A stretch of DNA of 9,513 nucleotides from CAZWZG01 sp964638245 (GCA_964638245.1 CAZWZG010000121.1:1-9513), one strand, 5' to 3'. Shown: positions 1 to 6,435, counted from the stretch's first letter. Made by a program: numbers and translations. The notes: generated by a model from the letters alone, not told the origin.

Positions 1-371
1 GTCGAGTTCATCACGCTCTGGATTGTCTGAGCCGTTTCCGGATCGACAAGATAGCCACCATCAGCCGCAACAGCGGTCGAAAGCGCCTTTTCTTCAAGTG
101 CAAGGCCACGCAGGGCGTCGTCATCGCCCGTGCGCACATATGCTTCAAACGCCTTCTGGTGCGGCGCTTCGAGTTCGGCCGATTGGGCCAGCGCCGGACG
201 GCGCAGATGGGTTGCTTTGCGATCCAGCATTGTCAGTCGCTCATCCTGTTTTTTGATACGGTCAGTGATTTCAGTCATGAATCCGGCCAGCGCAGTCTTC
301 ACCTCGTCAGCCGGGGTCGCGGCCAAAGGCAAACCTGCCTCGGACCGAGACTTCGTCTCGGTTTTGCTCAT
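1..371 (-). CDS. GTA major capsid protein (HK97 gp5-like), N-terminal part, cut by window edge
   Basis: Major head protein of an RcGTA-like gene transfer agent (g5 position). The reading frame starts at ATG 371-369 and stays open to base 1, giving 123 codons of a protein usually near 400 residues. A good ribosome binding site (AAGGA, 383-379) lies 7 nt before the ATG. Residues 1-20 are a polar tail. Residues about 21-95 are charged and helical (for example FMTEITDRIKKQDERL), as expected of the delta/scaffold domain of HK97-family capsids. The stretch ALSTAVAADGGYLVDPE (96-112) is the conserved beginning of the mature capsid. By analogy with HK97 gp5, and with the RcGTA capsid whose N-terminal region of about 100 residues is removed, I infer cleavage near K95/A96 by the protease encoded just upstream. 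The assignment rests on this motif plus the terminase-portal-protease order. Confidence 0.9.
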   Translation of the reverse strand, partial: MSKTETKSRSEAGLPLAATPADEVKTALAGFMTEITDRIKKQDERLTMLDRKATHLRRPALAQSAELEAPHQKAFEAYVRTGDDDALRGLALEEKALSTAVAADGGYLVDPETAQTIQSVMNS

Positions 372-408
372 TCAATTTTCCTTAGCAAAAATAGAGAGTT
401 GCGCTGGC

Positions 409-969
409 TCAGTCGCGCGCCAGCATGCGGCGGGCGTCATCAAAAACGTCCGCCAAGTCACGCAATTGCGCGGCCTCGGGCGTCTCGCCCTTGCCGCCAA
501 CACGCGCATCGGGAAGCATCGGGAACGTCACAAGGGACACCTCCCAAAGCTCCAACTCGTTAAGGCGTCGCCGCCCGTTATCATCTTTGGTCGCACGGAC
601 CGTCCGGTATCCGATGGATAGTCCATCGATTGCACCTGCATCCAAGAGCGCCGCCGCTTCGCGGGCCCTCGATACATCGCTCAAAAGACGACCTTTGACA
701 TACAGCCCGCGACCATCCTCTTGAACATCGTCCCAGACGCCGATTGGCTCTGTCGGGTTGTGCTGCCAAAGCATTTTGACCGAACGATCCGCCTTAGCCA
801 ACGCACTAAGCGAACGGGCGTAGGCACCTACCTCGACAATATCGCCGCCCTGGTCCGCGACCCCGAACAGCGATGCATAGCCTTCAATCGACACGCCATC
901 GCTTTCCACCGAGACATCGCTCAGCCGCGCGAACTTGTGCTCCAGATCGAACATCAAGGAGTCGGTCAT
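409..969 (-). CDS. GTA prohead protease (HK97 gp4-like, U35 family)
   Basis: Serine protease that acts inside the prohead and trims the capsid precursor encoded next to it (g4 position); 186 residues, a normal length for the family. Visible motifs are IEGYASLFG (28-36), the region around WQHN with the likely catalytic histidine H70, DGLSIGYR (115-122) with the likely nucleophile S118, and LWEVSLVTFPM (141-151) with E143. This His-Ser-Glu order matches HK97 gp4-type proteases. The C-terminal tail (about 160-186) is charged and probably helical. The ATG overlaps the portal stop in an ATGA (966-969), so translation is probably coupled. It also has its own ribosome binding site, GGAG at 980-977, 7 nt before the ATG. 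A 37-base gap holding the capsid ribosome binding site follows. The family is certain; catalytic residues are assigned by motif only. Confidence 0.93.
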   Translation of the reverse strand: MTDSLMFDLEHKFARLSDVSVESDGVSIEGYASLFGVADQGGDIVEVGAYARSLSALAKADRSVKMLWQHNPTEPIGVWDDVQEDGRGLYVKGRLLSDVSRAREAAALLDAGAIDGLSIGYRTVRATKDDNGRRRLNELELWEVSLVTFPMLPDARVGGKGETPEAAQLRDLADVFDDARRMLARD

Positions 970-2147
970 GTTGGTTCTCCATCGCTCAGCGCCGGAAGAC
1001 CCAGCAACTGCCGTTTTTCCGCATCGGTAAGGAAACTTGCATCGGACACGCGCCGCCAGGTGCTCTCGCGTTCCGCCGCCAGTGCAGGGATCGCATCAAG
1101 ATCAGCACGAATTTGCGCGCCGTCCGCTGCAAAATCGTTCAGCCAATTCGTCAGCGCACCCGTCACCTTGGCCACAAGCGGCAAGACTGTCAGGCGATAA
1201 AAGGCACGATTGGCCTCCTGGTAATTGGCGTAGGTCGCATCACCCGGAATACCCAGAAGCATTGGGGGAACCCCAAACGCCAGCGAAATATCCCGCGCGG
1301 CCGCTTCCTTGGTCTTCTGGAATTCCATGTCCGATGGGGAAAAGCCCATCGGTCGCCAGTCCAGGCCACCTTCAAGCAACATCGGACGCCCGGCATTGCC
1401 CGCGCCTGCATGGTGGCTCTCCATCTCGGAAAGCAAACGATCATACTGGTCGGACGTCAAAGCGCCCTGCCCGTCAGCCCCTTTGTACACGAGCGCGCCC
1501 GAGGGCCGCGCTGCATTGTCCAGAAGCGACTTCGACCAGCGTGCCGCCGCGTTGTGAACATCCAGGGCGGTGGCCGCAGCCTGCAAAGGGGACAGACCAT
1601 AGTGATCGTCCTGTGGATTGTACGCCTTGACGTGGCAAATCGGCGAAAGCCCGTCCGCAACGGCAAAACGATGCTTGCGCTCGCCCACGCGGTACTCATA
1701 GGCCGCCGGCCACCCGTCCGATCCCGGAACGATATGCATCCGCTCGGAGCGCAATACGTGCAGCTCAACCGGCAACCCCTCATCAAAGCCAACCGCTTCA
1801 ACGAACGCGTTCCCACTCAACAGTAGCTGCGCATAAAGCCCTTCGAACAACTCGGCCAAGCCCTGGCCCTGATTGGGACGTTCAATCAACGACAAGAGCG
1901 GGTGCTGCTCATAACGCCGATCACTGTCCTGAACTACAAGCGGCACGGCCGCCGCGGCCTCGGAAATCAGACGGACGGAGCGAAACCCGACCGGGTTGCC
2001 CGAAAAGCCGTTTCGCATCAGGCTCGACGTGTCGCGCGGGCTCCAGGCAACGCGCCCGCTCCCGCGGAACGCAATAACGGGCCCAGCCGCGGACGCTTTC
2101 GCTTCGGGCGGACCCACAGGGTCGCGCCGCAGAAAGTCAAAGACCAT
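966..2147 (-). CDS. GTA portal protein (HK97 family)
   Basis: Portal subunit (g3 position) that forms the ring at one head vertex through which the terminase pumps DNA; 393 residues, as expected for HK97-type portals. Recognisable stretches are HPLLSLIERPN (82-92), LLLSGNAFVEAVG (108-120), YGLSPLQAAATAL (183-195), and the conserved ISLAFGVPPMLLGIPGDATY run (287-306) followed by ANYQEANRAFYRLTVLPL (307-324). The start ATG at 2147 has GGAG (2157-2154) 6 nt upstream. Between the terL stop and this site lies a short hairpin (5-bp stem 2165-2169/2175-2179, no T-run), which could affect coupling but is weak evidence. The 3' end overlaps the protease by 4 bases. That leaves no room for the small g3.5 gene I recall between portal and protease in Rhodobacter capsulatus. 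Confidence 0.94.
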   Translation of the reverse strand: MVFDFLRRDPVGPPEAKASAAGPVIAFRGSGRVAWSPRDTSSLMRNGFSGNPVGFRSVRLISEAAAAVPLVVQDSDRRYEQHPLLSLIERPNQGQGLAELFEGLYAQLLLSGNAFVEAVGFDEGLPVELHVLRSERMHIVPGSDGWPAAYEYRVGERKHRFAVADGLSPICHVKAYNPQDDHYGLSPLQAAATALDVHNAAARWSKSLLDNAARPSGALVYKGADGQGALTSDQYDRLLSEMESHHAGAGNAGRPMLLEGGLDWRPMGFSPSDMEFQKTKEAAARDISLAFGVPPMLLGIPGDATYANYQEANRAFYRLTVLPLVAKVTGALTNWLNDFAADGAQIRADLDAIPALAAERESTWRRVSDASFLTDAEKRQLLGLPALSDGEPT

Positions 2148-2180
2148 GTTTCACTCCATGATTTCGGGGAAACGCCCCGC

Positions 2181-3527
2181 TTAGCCCAACCGTCGCATCG
2201 ACGGTTGCCGCCATGTCGCAGCCGGATCGAGGATCAGGTCGGTTATCGCCCAAACCAGCGCATCTGCGCGGTCCGGGCTGCCCTGCCCCTGATATCCCAT
2301 CCGGCTCATCAGCCCCATTTCACGCTCCAAGGCGTCCAGTCCCGGCACATGCCGCACCCGGCCTTGCTCATAGAGCGCCGCCACAGGTTCAGCTCGCGCC
2401 GTCTTGCCCTTAGAGGCATGAACCGCCCGGAAGGGCACGCTTGAATCAACCTGGCGAAGCATCTGCTCGACCATGCCGCCGCCTTGGTTCACCTCGGCCA
2501 CGATGCGATCCGCACCGTGCTTGTGGTATGCATGTATCACCGCTTCGGCCCACTGCTGGGGCGATGCGCCCTCAACGCTGGCGTCTTCCAGTACGACAGC
2601 TTCCCATTCTGTAGGCGCGTCCGTTTGCATTGCACCGGCAACGACGATCCCGCAGGTATCACCCGAAGCGGTCGTAGACGGATCGACCGCAACGACGATC
2701 CGGTCTGGCCGGTCCTCGGGCCGCGCCCGTTGTACCTCACCCAGTCGCCAAAGCGCTCCCGGGATATCATCGACCAACTCGCCATCCAGTTCCTGGCGTC
2801 CGATGAACGTGCCCGCATATCGCGACCGCACCTCCTCCAGAAAACTCTTCGCCAGATTGGCCCGGTTCGCCTCCGTCTTGGCGTGGGTCTTTACGGTCGA
2901 ATCCTGTGCCAAGATTGCCTTTAGGACTTCAACATTGCGTGGCGTCGTTGTCACCACGGCCTGCGGATGCGTGCCAAGCCGCAACGCGAATTGCAGCATC
3001 GACCATGCGTCCTGCGCCTTTGGCCACTTCGCCAATTCATCAACCCAGGCCGCATCAAATTGCGGTCCACGCAGGCTCGCCGGATCAAAGGCTGAAAAGA
3101 CCTGAGCCACTGCCCCATTGGGCCAAACCAGCCGCTTGCGCGTTGCCTCCCAGACGGGACGGCGATCAGGCGGCGAACAGGCAAGAATGCCGCTTTCGCC
3201 AAAAACCATCACTTCGCGCACCTGATCGATGGTCTCACCGACCAATGCAACGCGTTTGGCCCGGCCCTCGTCGCGAGGTTTCGAACCTTCAACCTGTGCA
3301 CGCACCCATTCGGCTCCAGCGCGCGTCTTGCCCGCGCCGCGGCCACCAAGGATCACCCAGGTCCGCCAATCGCCTTCTGGCGGCAACTGATGCGGCAGTG
3401 CCCAAAACTCGAACAAAAAAGGGAGCGCCCGTAGCGCTCCCTCATCAAGTCCATCAAGGAACTCATTCTGCGTCTTTCGACTTTCGGAGGTTATCCAATT
3501 GGCTCCGAATCTGAGACCTGATTTCAT
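2181..3527 (-). CDS. GTA large terminase subunit (packaging ATPase/nuclease)
   Basis: Motor protein (TerL, g2 position) that cuts host DNA and drives it through the portal using ATP. Taking ATG 3527, it has 448 residues. The Walker A motif GGRGAGKT is at 61-68. A Walker B-like strand FDAAWVDE is at 157-164, and the coupling motif VVTTTPR is at 191-197. The C-terminal RNase H-fold nuclease shows VAVDPS (279-284, D282), VAEVNQGG (343-350, E345) and SPDRADALVW (417-426, acidic D419/D422). The start is uncertain. The frame is open to ATG 3638, but starting there would overlap terS by 176 bases. ATG 3527 still overlaps it by 65 bases and has no clear ribosome binding site. The expected ATGA overlap start at 3466 lies one base out of frame. 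An intrinsic terminator-like hairpin is embedded at codons about 28-40 (3414-3442). The function is certain; the N-terminus is not. Confidence 0.93.
   Translation of the reverse strand: MKSGLRFGANWITSESRKTQNEFLDGLDEGALRALPFLFEFWALPHQLPPEGDWRTWVILGGRGAGKTRAGAEWVRAQVEGSKPRDEGRAKRVALVGETIDQVREVMVFGESGILACSPPDRRPVWEATRKRLVWPNGAVAQVFSAFDPASLRGPQFDAAWVDELAKWPKAQDAWSMLQFALRLGTHPQAVVTTTPRNVEVLKAILAQDSTVKTHAKTEANRANLAKSFLEEVRSRYAGTFIGRQELDGELVDDIPGALWRLGEVQRARPEDRPDRIVVAVDPSTTASGDTCGIVVAGAMQTDAPTEWEAVVLEDASVEGASPQQWAEAVIHAYHKHGADRIVAEVNQGGGMVEQMLRQVDSSVPFRAVHASKGKTARAEPVAALYEQGRVRHVPGLDALEREMGLMSRMGYQGQGSPDRADALVWAITDLILDPAATWRQPSMRRLG
3414..3442 (-). terminator. Intrinsic terminator-like hairpin inside the start of terL
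   Basis: Read on the minus strand, GGGAGCGC (3441-3434) and GCGCTCCC (3428-3421) form a perfect 8-bp stem around a 5-base loop (TACGG). A further A-T pair closes it, and a run of T with one G follows (3420-3412). It points the same way as GTA transcription and lies in the early codons of terL, where CCT, TTT and TTG are used although C- or G-ending codons are commoner in this GC-rich DNA. The structure is seen directly; activity is inferred. Ribosomes translating terL could suppress it. Confidence 0.6.
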
Positions 3528-3843
3528 CGAAGTCGATTTCCGGTTCGTATTGCCCCATCCCGAAGCGATCGCCAAGTTTTCCAACGCGCTCCCTTTCTGT
3601 GAACAAGTTGCCAATGCATTGCTTGTACTCGCCACCAAGCCTATTGAGCTCCTTGAGCTCGGCAGGCGTAATGTCGGTTGCTCTCTTCATAGCCTGGATC
3701 TCTTTACGCTTCTTTTTGAGCGTCTTTATGAGATCGAGCAGCTCATCTCTTGCCAGAGAAACAGCTGTCTCATCTTCCTCCCCCAGAAGGTCCGAGGGAT
3801 CAGGAGATTTCATGTCGTGGCCAATACCTTTTGGTCTGCCCAT
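3463..3843 (-). CDS. Probable GTA small terminase subunit
   Basis: First gene of the GTA cluster (g1 position), which in RcGTA encodes the small terminase TerS that presents DNA to TerL. The product has 126 residues from ATG 3843, or 116 from ATG 3813 (MKSPDPSD). Neither start has a clear ribosome binding site. The longer form begins MGRPKG, an opening common in phage small terminases, and I slightly prefer it. The middle (about residues 28-90) is highly charged and helical, for example DLIKTLKKKRKEIQAMKR, consistent with the oligomerising coiled coil of TerS. I see no convincing helix-turn-helix, in line with reports that RcGTA TerS lacks a specific DNA-binding domain. The call rests mainly on position and length. 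The gene is AT-richer (about 51% GC by hand count) than its neighbours. Its ATG lies only 6 nt past a terminator. Confidence 0.72.
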   Translation of the reverse strand: MGRPKGIGHDMKSPDPSDLLGEEDETAVSLARDELLDLIKTLKKKRKEIQAMKRATDITPAELKELNRLGGEYKQCIGNLFTERERVGKLGDRFGMGQYEPEIDFDEIRSQIRSQLDNLRKSKDAE

Positions 3844-3849
3844 CCGAGC

Positions 3850-3883
3850 AAAAGAAAAACGGCTGCCTGATAGACAACCGTTT
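3850..3883 (-). terminator. Intrinsic terminator upstream of terS
   Basis: On the minus strand, arms 3883-3872 (AAACGGTTGTCT) and 3868-3857 (AGGCAGCCGTTT) pair over 12 positions with two G-U wobbles and a 3-base loop, or 11 pairs with a 5-base loop. A T-rich tail (TTCTTTT, 3856-3850) follows. The tail ends 6 nt before the first terS ATG. It may end mltG transcripts, short RNAs from the promoter at 3907-3935, or both. Any GTA transcript starting upstream of it must read through. Confidence 0.8.
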
Positions 3884-3906
3884 GATACTTTTCCTAGCTT
3901 GCCTGT

Positions 3907-3935
3907 TTTCTACTTTAGAGCGTTCGCAAAGTCAA
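3907..3935 (-). promoter_or_regulatory. Candidate GTA promoter (sigma-70 type)
   Basis: On the minus strand, -35 TTGACT (3935-3930), a 17-base spacer and -10 TAGAAA (3912-3907) match the housekeeping consensus at 5/6 and 4/6. The predicted start is near 3900. It is the best promoter match in the gap between mltG and terS. It is overlapped by the 3914-3943 inverted repeat and followed by the 3850-3883 terminator. Promoter activity is inferred from sequence only. Confidence 0.5.
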
Positions 3936-3943
3936 GCTCTAAA
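3914..3943. repeat. 8-bp inverted repeat spanning the -35 box (candidate operator)
   Basis: TTTAGAGC at 3914-3921 is matched perfectly by its reverse complement GCTCTAAA at 3936-3943, with 14 bases between. The repeat encloses the -35 hexamer of the candidate GTA promoter, and one arm reaches the edge of the -10 box. No T-run follows on either strand, so it is not a terminator. Its placement fits a dimeric regulator's binding site. Which protein would bind is unknown. Confidence 0.5.
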
Positions 3944-3994
3944 TCTATACGTGCATCGGCTAAGCGTACGATCTGATTAACAAAAAATGAATAA

Positions 3995-5173
3995 CTACTG
4001 CCGTTCAGCTTCGATGCGACGCCACGCGGCAACGTTGGCATTGTGCTCATCAAGCGTTGCCGCAAAGGCATGTCCGCCCGTTCCATCGGCAACAAAGAAG
4101 ATGAAATCCGTCTCTTCCGGAGACAGCGCCGCGCGAATACTGGCCTCACCAGGGTTTGCGATCGGACCCGGCGGCAACCCATCCACCTGATAGGTGTTGT
4201 ACGTGATCTCGCCATGCACTCGCTGCTCAGTCTCGCCTCGGATATCCGCACGCGTAATCCCGCGCTCAAGGACATAAGCGCCCCGCGTGATCCCGTAGAT
4301 GATCGTCGGGTCGGTCTGCAAACGCATCCCACGATCCAACCGGTTCACGAACACGCCGGCAACAAGCCCGCGCTCATCCGCCAACGCGGTCTCCTTCTCG
4401 ATGATCGACGCAAGCACAAGCGCTTCTTCGGGATCGCTGAGTGGTAGCCCATCGTCCCGTTCACTCCACGCGGCTTCCAGCGTGGCGATCTGGCGCTGGT
4501 TCATGAGTGCTATCAAATCCTGCGCTGGGGTTCCCGGTGAGAATTCGTAGCTTCCGGGGGCAAGGAACCCCTCACCCGGCATGTCAGAGATGTCGCCAGA
4601 AAGAAGCGTCGTTTCTTCCAAGGCGTTTTCAATCTGGATGTTGGTGATGCCTTCAGCCACCACCAGTCGATAGCGCGTCGAGACATCTTCGCGCGCCTCG
4701 GCATAGGCGGCCGGGATCTCTTCGGCATCGGCCTCGAAGGTCCCGCGACTTACGTATCTGTTCGTTGCAGGGTCCAATTCACGCACATCGAAAGACACGG
4801 ACGTCAGGTTCACCCGCATCACGATTTCCGTACCGCATGTGCTTTGTCCGGACCCGGTGAGAAGCGTCGTGATCTCAGCCATGGACGCACCCGCCGGGAT
4901 CAAAAAGCTCCCTGCTTTCAAGGAACCCGCGTCACCAGAGTAATCGACGCCTGTACGAAACAGCCAAGCACGATCTCCGGCAATCAGACCCTGTTCAGCC
5001 AATTGCCCTGAAACCGAGCGAAAGTTCGACCCGGAGGCTACCTGAAAACAAGCCGCGGCGTCAGACGGACCCGCCGAGCGATAGGCCGTTTGTGCCCACG
5101 CAATCAGGCCGCCGACCAGAAACAGCCCGACGATGATCAACGAAAATGCATTAGACGCGATGTTCCGCCACAT
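3995..5173 (-). CDS. mltG: Endolytic murein transglycosylase MltG (YceG family)
   Basis: Inner-membrane enzyme that cuts glycan strands of nascent peptidoglycan and is thought to release them from the synthesis machinery. It has 392 residues, somewhat longer than E. coli MltG. A single N-terminal membrane anchor spans about residues 8-29 (rich in L, I, V, F, G), with the rest periplasmic. A LysM-like stretch follows (about 43-107, CFQVASGSNFRSVSGQLAEQGL). The catalytic domain carries VLASIIEKET (253-262) with the likely catalytic glutamate E259, VFVNRLDRGMRLQTDPTIIYG (274-294), and YNTYQVDGLPPGPIANPG (325-342). The ATG overlaps the fabF stop by one base (TGATG at 5175-5171), so the two are probably translationally coupled. 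In many alphaproteobacteria mltG follows fabF in this way. The GTA cluster comes directly downstream on the same strand. Confidence 0.95.
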   Translation of the reverse strand: MWRNIASNAFSLIIVGLFLVGGLIAWAQTAYRSAGPSDAAACFQVASGSNFRSVSGQLAEQGLIAGDRAWLFRTGVDYSGDAGSLKAGSFLIPAGASMAEITTLLTGSGQSTCGTEIVMRVNLTSVSFDVRELDPATNRYVSRGTFEADAEEIPAAYAEAREDVSTRYRLVVAEGITNIQIENALEETTLLSGDISDMPGEGFLAPGSYEFSPGTPAQDLIALMNQRQIATLEAAWSERDDGLPLSDPEEALVLASIIEKETALADERGLVAGVFVNRLDRGMRLQTDPTIIYGITRGAYVLERGITRADIRGETEQRVHGEITYNTYQVDGLPPGPIANPGEASIRAALSPEETDFIFFVADGTGGHAFAATLDEHNANVAAWRRIEAERQ

Positions 5174-6435
5174 CAGCGATCAATCCGCCCCATAGCCAAA
5201 GACGCGTTGGTGCCGCCAAACCCGAAAGAGTTGGACAATGCGACCTTGATCTCTCGCTCACGCTTGGCATTCGGTGCCAAGTCAAGCATTGGCTCGACCG
5301 CCGGGTTATCGAGGTTGATCGTCGGCGGTGCCACCTGATCGCGCAGCGCCAGAATGCAGAAGATTGCCTCAACCGCGCCCGCGGCCCCCAAAAGGTGCCC
5401 GACGGAGGATTTCGTCGAAGACATCGTCGCCGCCGAGGCCGCATCGCCCATCACACGCTCAACCGCGCCCAATTCGATGGTATCAGCCATCGTCGACGTC
5501 CCATGTGCGTTGATATAGTCGATATCCGCACCAGTCAGACCGGCGGACCTCAATGCTGCACGCATCGCGCGCTCACCGCCTTCTCCGTCAGAGCTTGGCG
5601 CGGTGATGTGATACGCATCCCCGGACAACCCATAGCCAAGGATCTCGGCGTATATCTTGGCTCCACGAGCCTTTGCGTGCTCGTACTCCTCAAGCACCAC
5701 AACGCCAGCACCCTCGCCCATGACAAACCCATCACGGTCCGCGTCATAGGGTCGGCTCGCTGACTTGGGATCATCGGCGCGCTTCGTGGAAAGCGCTTTA
5801 CACGCGTTGAACCCTGCGATTCCAATCTCTGAAATCGGGCTTTCCGTTCCACCAGCCACCATAACATCCGCGTCGCCCCACTGGATCAAGCGCGCAGCAT
5901 CGCCAATAGCATGAGCCCCTGTTGAACAGGCCGTCACCACGGCATGGTTCGGTCCCTTGAACCCATAGCGGATCGAAACCTGTCCAGAGACGAGATTGAT
6001 GAGAGCACCAGGAATAAAGAAGGGCGAAACGCGGCGGGGCCCGCGTTCTTTCAACAGGATCGCCGTATCTGCAATCGAGCTCAGACCACCAATCCCGGAT
6101 CCGATCATGACGCCGGTCCGCTCAAGGCTTTCGGTGTCCGTCGGCATCCAGCCGGAGTCTTTCACCGCTTGTTCTGCGGCAGCGACCCCATAAAGGATGA
6201 AGTCATCGACCTTGCGCTGTTCTTTGGGTTCCATCCAGTCATCGGGGTTGAAACTGGCGTCCGAACCATCGCCGCGAGGAACCTCACAAGCATAGGTCGT
6301 GCCAAGATGCGAGGCATCAAAACGCTGGATCGTGCCGGCGCCGGATTCGCCTGAAAGCAACCTTGTCCAAGTCTCTTCGACGCCGCACGCAAGAGGCGAC
6401 ACCATCCCAAGTCCGGTCACAACAACTCGACGCAT
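5173..6435 (-). CDS. fabF: Beta-ketoacyl-ACP synthase II
   Basis: Condensing enzyme of type II fatty acid synthesis; it joins malonyl-ACP to acyl-ACP, releasing CO2 and lengthening the chain by two carbons. The chosen start (ATG 6435, MRRVVVTGLGMVSPL) gives 420 residues, typical for FabF. It follows a GGGGG ribosome binding site (6445-6441) by 5 nt; the frame stays open to 6510, but that extension resembles nothing in the family. The catalytic set is visible: C170 in VVTACSTGAH, H311 in INAHGTSTM, K342 and H347 in SSTKSSVGHLLGAAG. The C-terminal signature is SNSFGFGGTN (401-410). Malonyl-ACP comes from FabD and AcpP encoded upstream. A terminator and its own promoter candidate separate it from acpP, so it can be expressed independently, together with mltG. 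Confidence 0.97.
   Translation of the reverse strand: MRRVVVTGLGMVSPLACGVEETWTRLLSGESGAGTIQRFDASHLGTTYACEVPRGDGSDASFNPDDWMEPKEQRKVDDFILYGVAAAEQAVKDSGWMPTDTESLERTGVMIGSGIGGLSSIADTAILLKERGPRRVSPFFIPGALINLVSGQVSIRYGFKGPNHAVVTACSTGAHAIGDAARLIQWGDADVMVAGGTESPISEIGIAGFNACKALSTKRADDPKSASRPYDADRDGFVMGEGAGVVVLEEYEHAKARGAKIYAEILGYGLSGDAYHITAPSSDGEGGERAMRAALRSAGLTGADIDYINAHGTSTMADTIELGAVERVMGDAASAATMSSTKSSVGHLLGAAGAVEAIFCILALRDQVAPPTINLDNPAVEPMLDLAPNAKREREIKVALSNSFGFGGTNASLAMGRIDR

Larger units (their letters stand above)
3844..3994 (-). other. AT-rich intergenic control region between mltG and the GTA cluster
   Basis: This 151-base stretch holds no gene I can support. Bases 3841-3960 are about 44% GC by hand count, against 60% or more in most surrounding genes. 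Reading the minus strand it contains, in order, the mltG 3' flank, an 8-bp inverted repeat, a sigma-70-like promoter overlapping the repeat, and an intrinsic terminator ending just before terS. It is the natural place for the GTA promoter. In Rhodobacter capsulatus the region upstream of g1 is where the activator GafA acts; whether that applies here is inference. Confidence 0.7.

Noticed and set aside
873..1826. Long plus-strand frame (317 codons) opposite the portal gene
   Set aside because: It is antisense to a clear portal protein. Its translation is rich in Arg, His, Pro and Gln with no family resemblance, typical of a shadow frame in GC-rich DNA.
2473..3105. Plus-strand frame (210 codons) opposite terL
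   Set aside because: Ser/Ala/Thr-rich shadow of the terminase nuclease and ATPase region, with no ribosome binding site or recognisable domain.
3414..3442. Hairpin read on the plus strand as a terminator
   Set aside because: On the plus strand the T-run is replaced by an A-run before the stem, so it works as a terminator only in the minus direction.
3499..3870. Plus-strand frame (123 codons) opposite terS
   Set aside because: Terminase gene order and the charged helical character favour the minus-strand frame. The antisense frame is Leu/Phe-rich by complementarity and crosses the terminator.
3961..3980. Possible CtrA site near the GTA promoter (TTAA followed by TTAG on the minus strand)
   Set aside because: The spacing is 13 bases instead of 7 and the second half is imperfect.
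3910..4332. Alternative minus-strand frame (140 codons) ending in the intergenic region after mltG
   Set aside because: It overlaps the conserved MltG C-terminus in another frame and is Arg/Ser-rich without motifs. The intergenic part is better explained by promoter and terminator elements.
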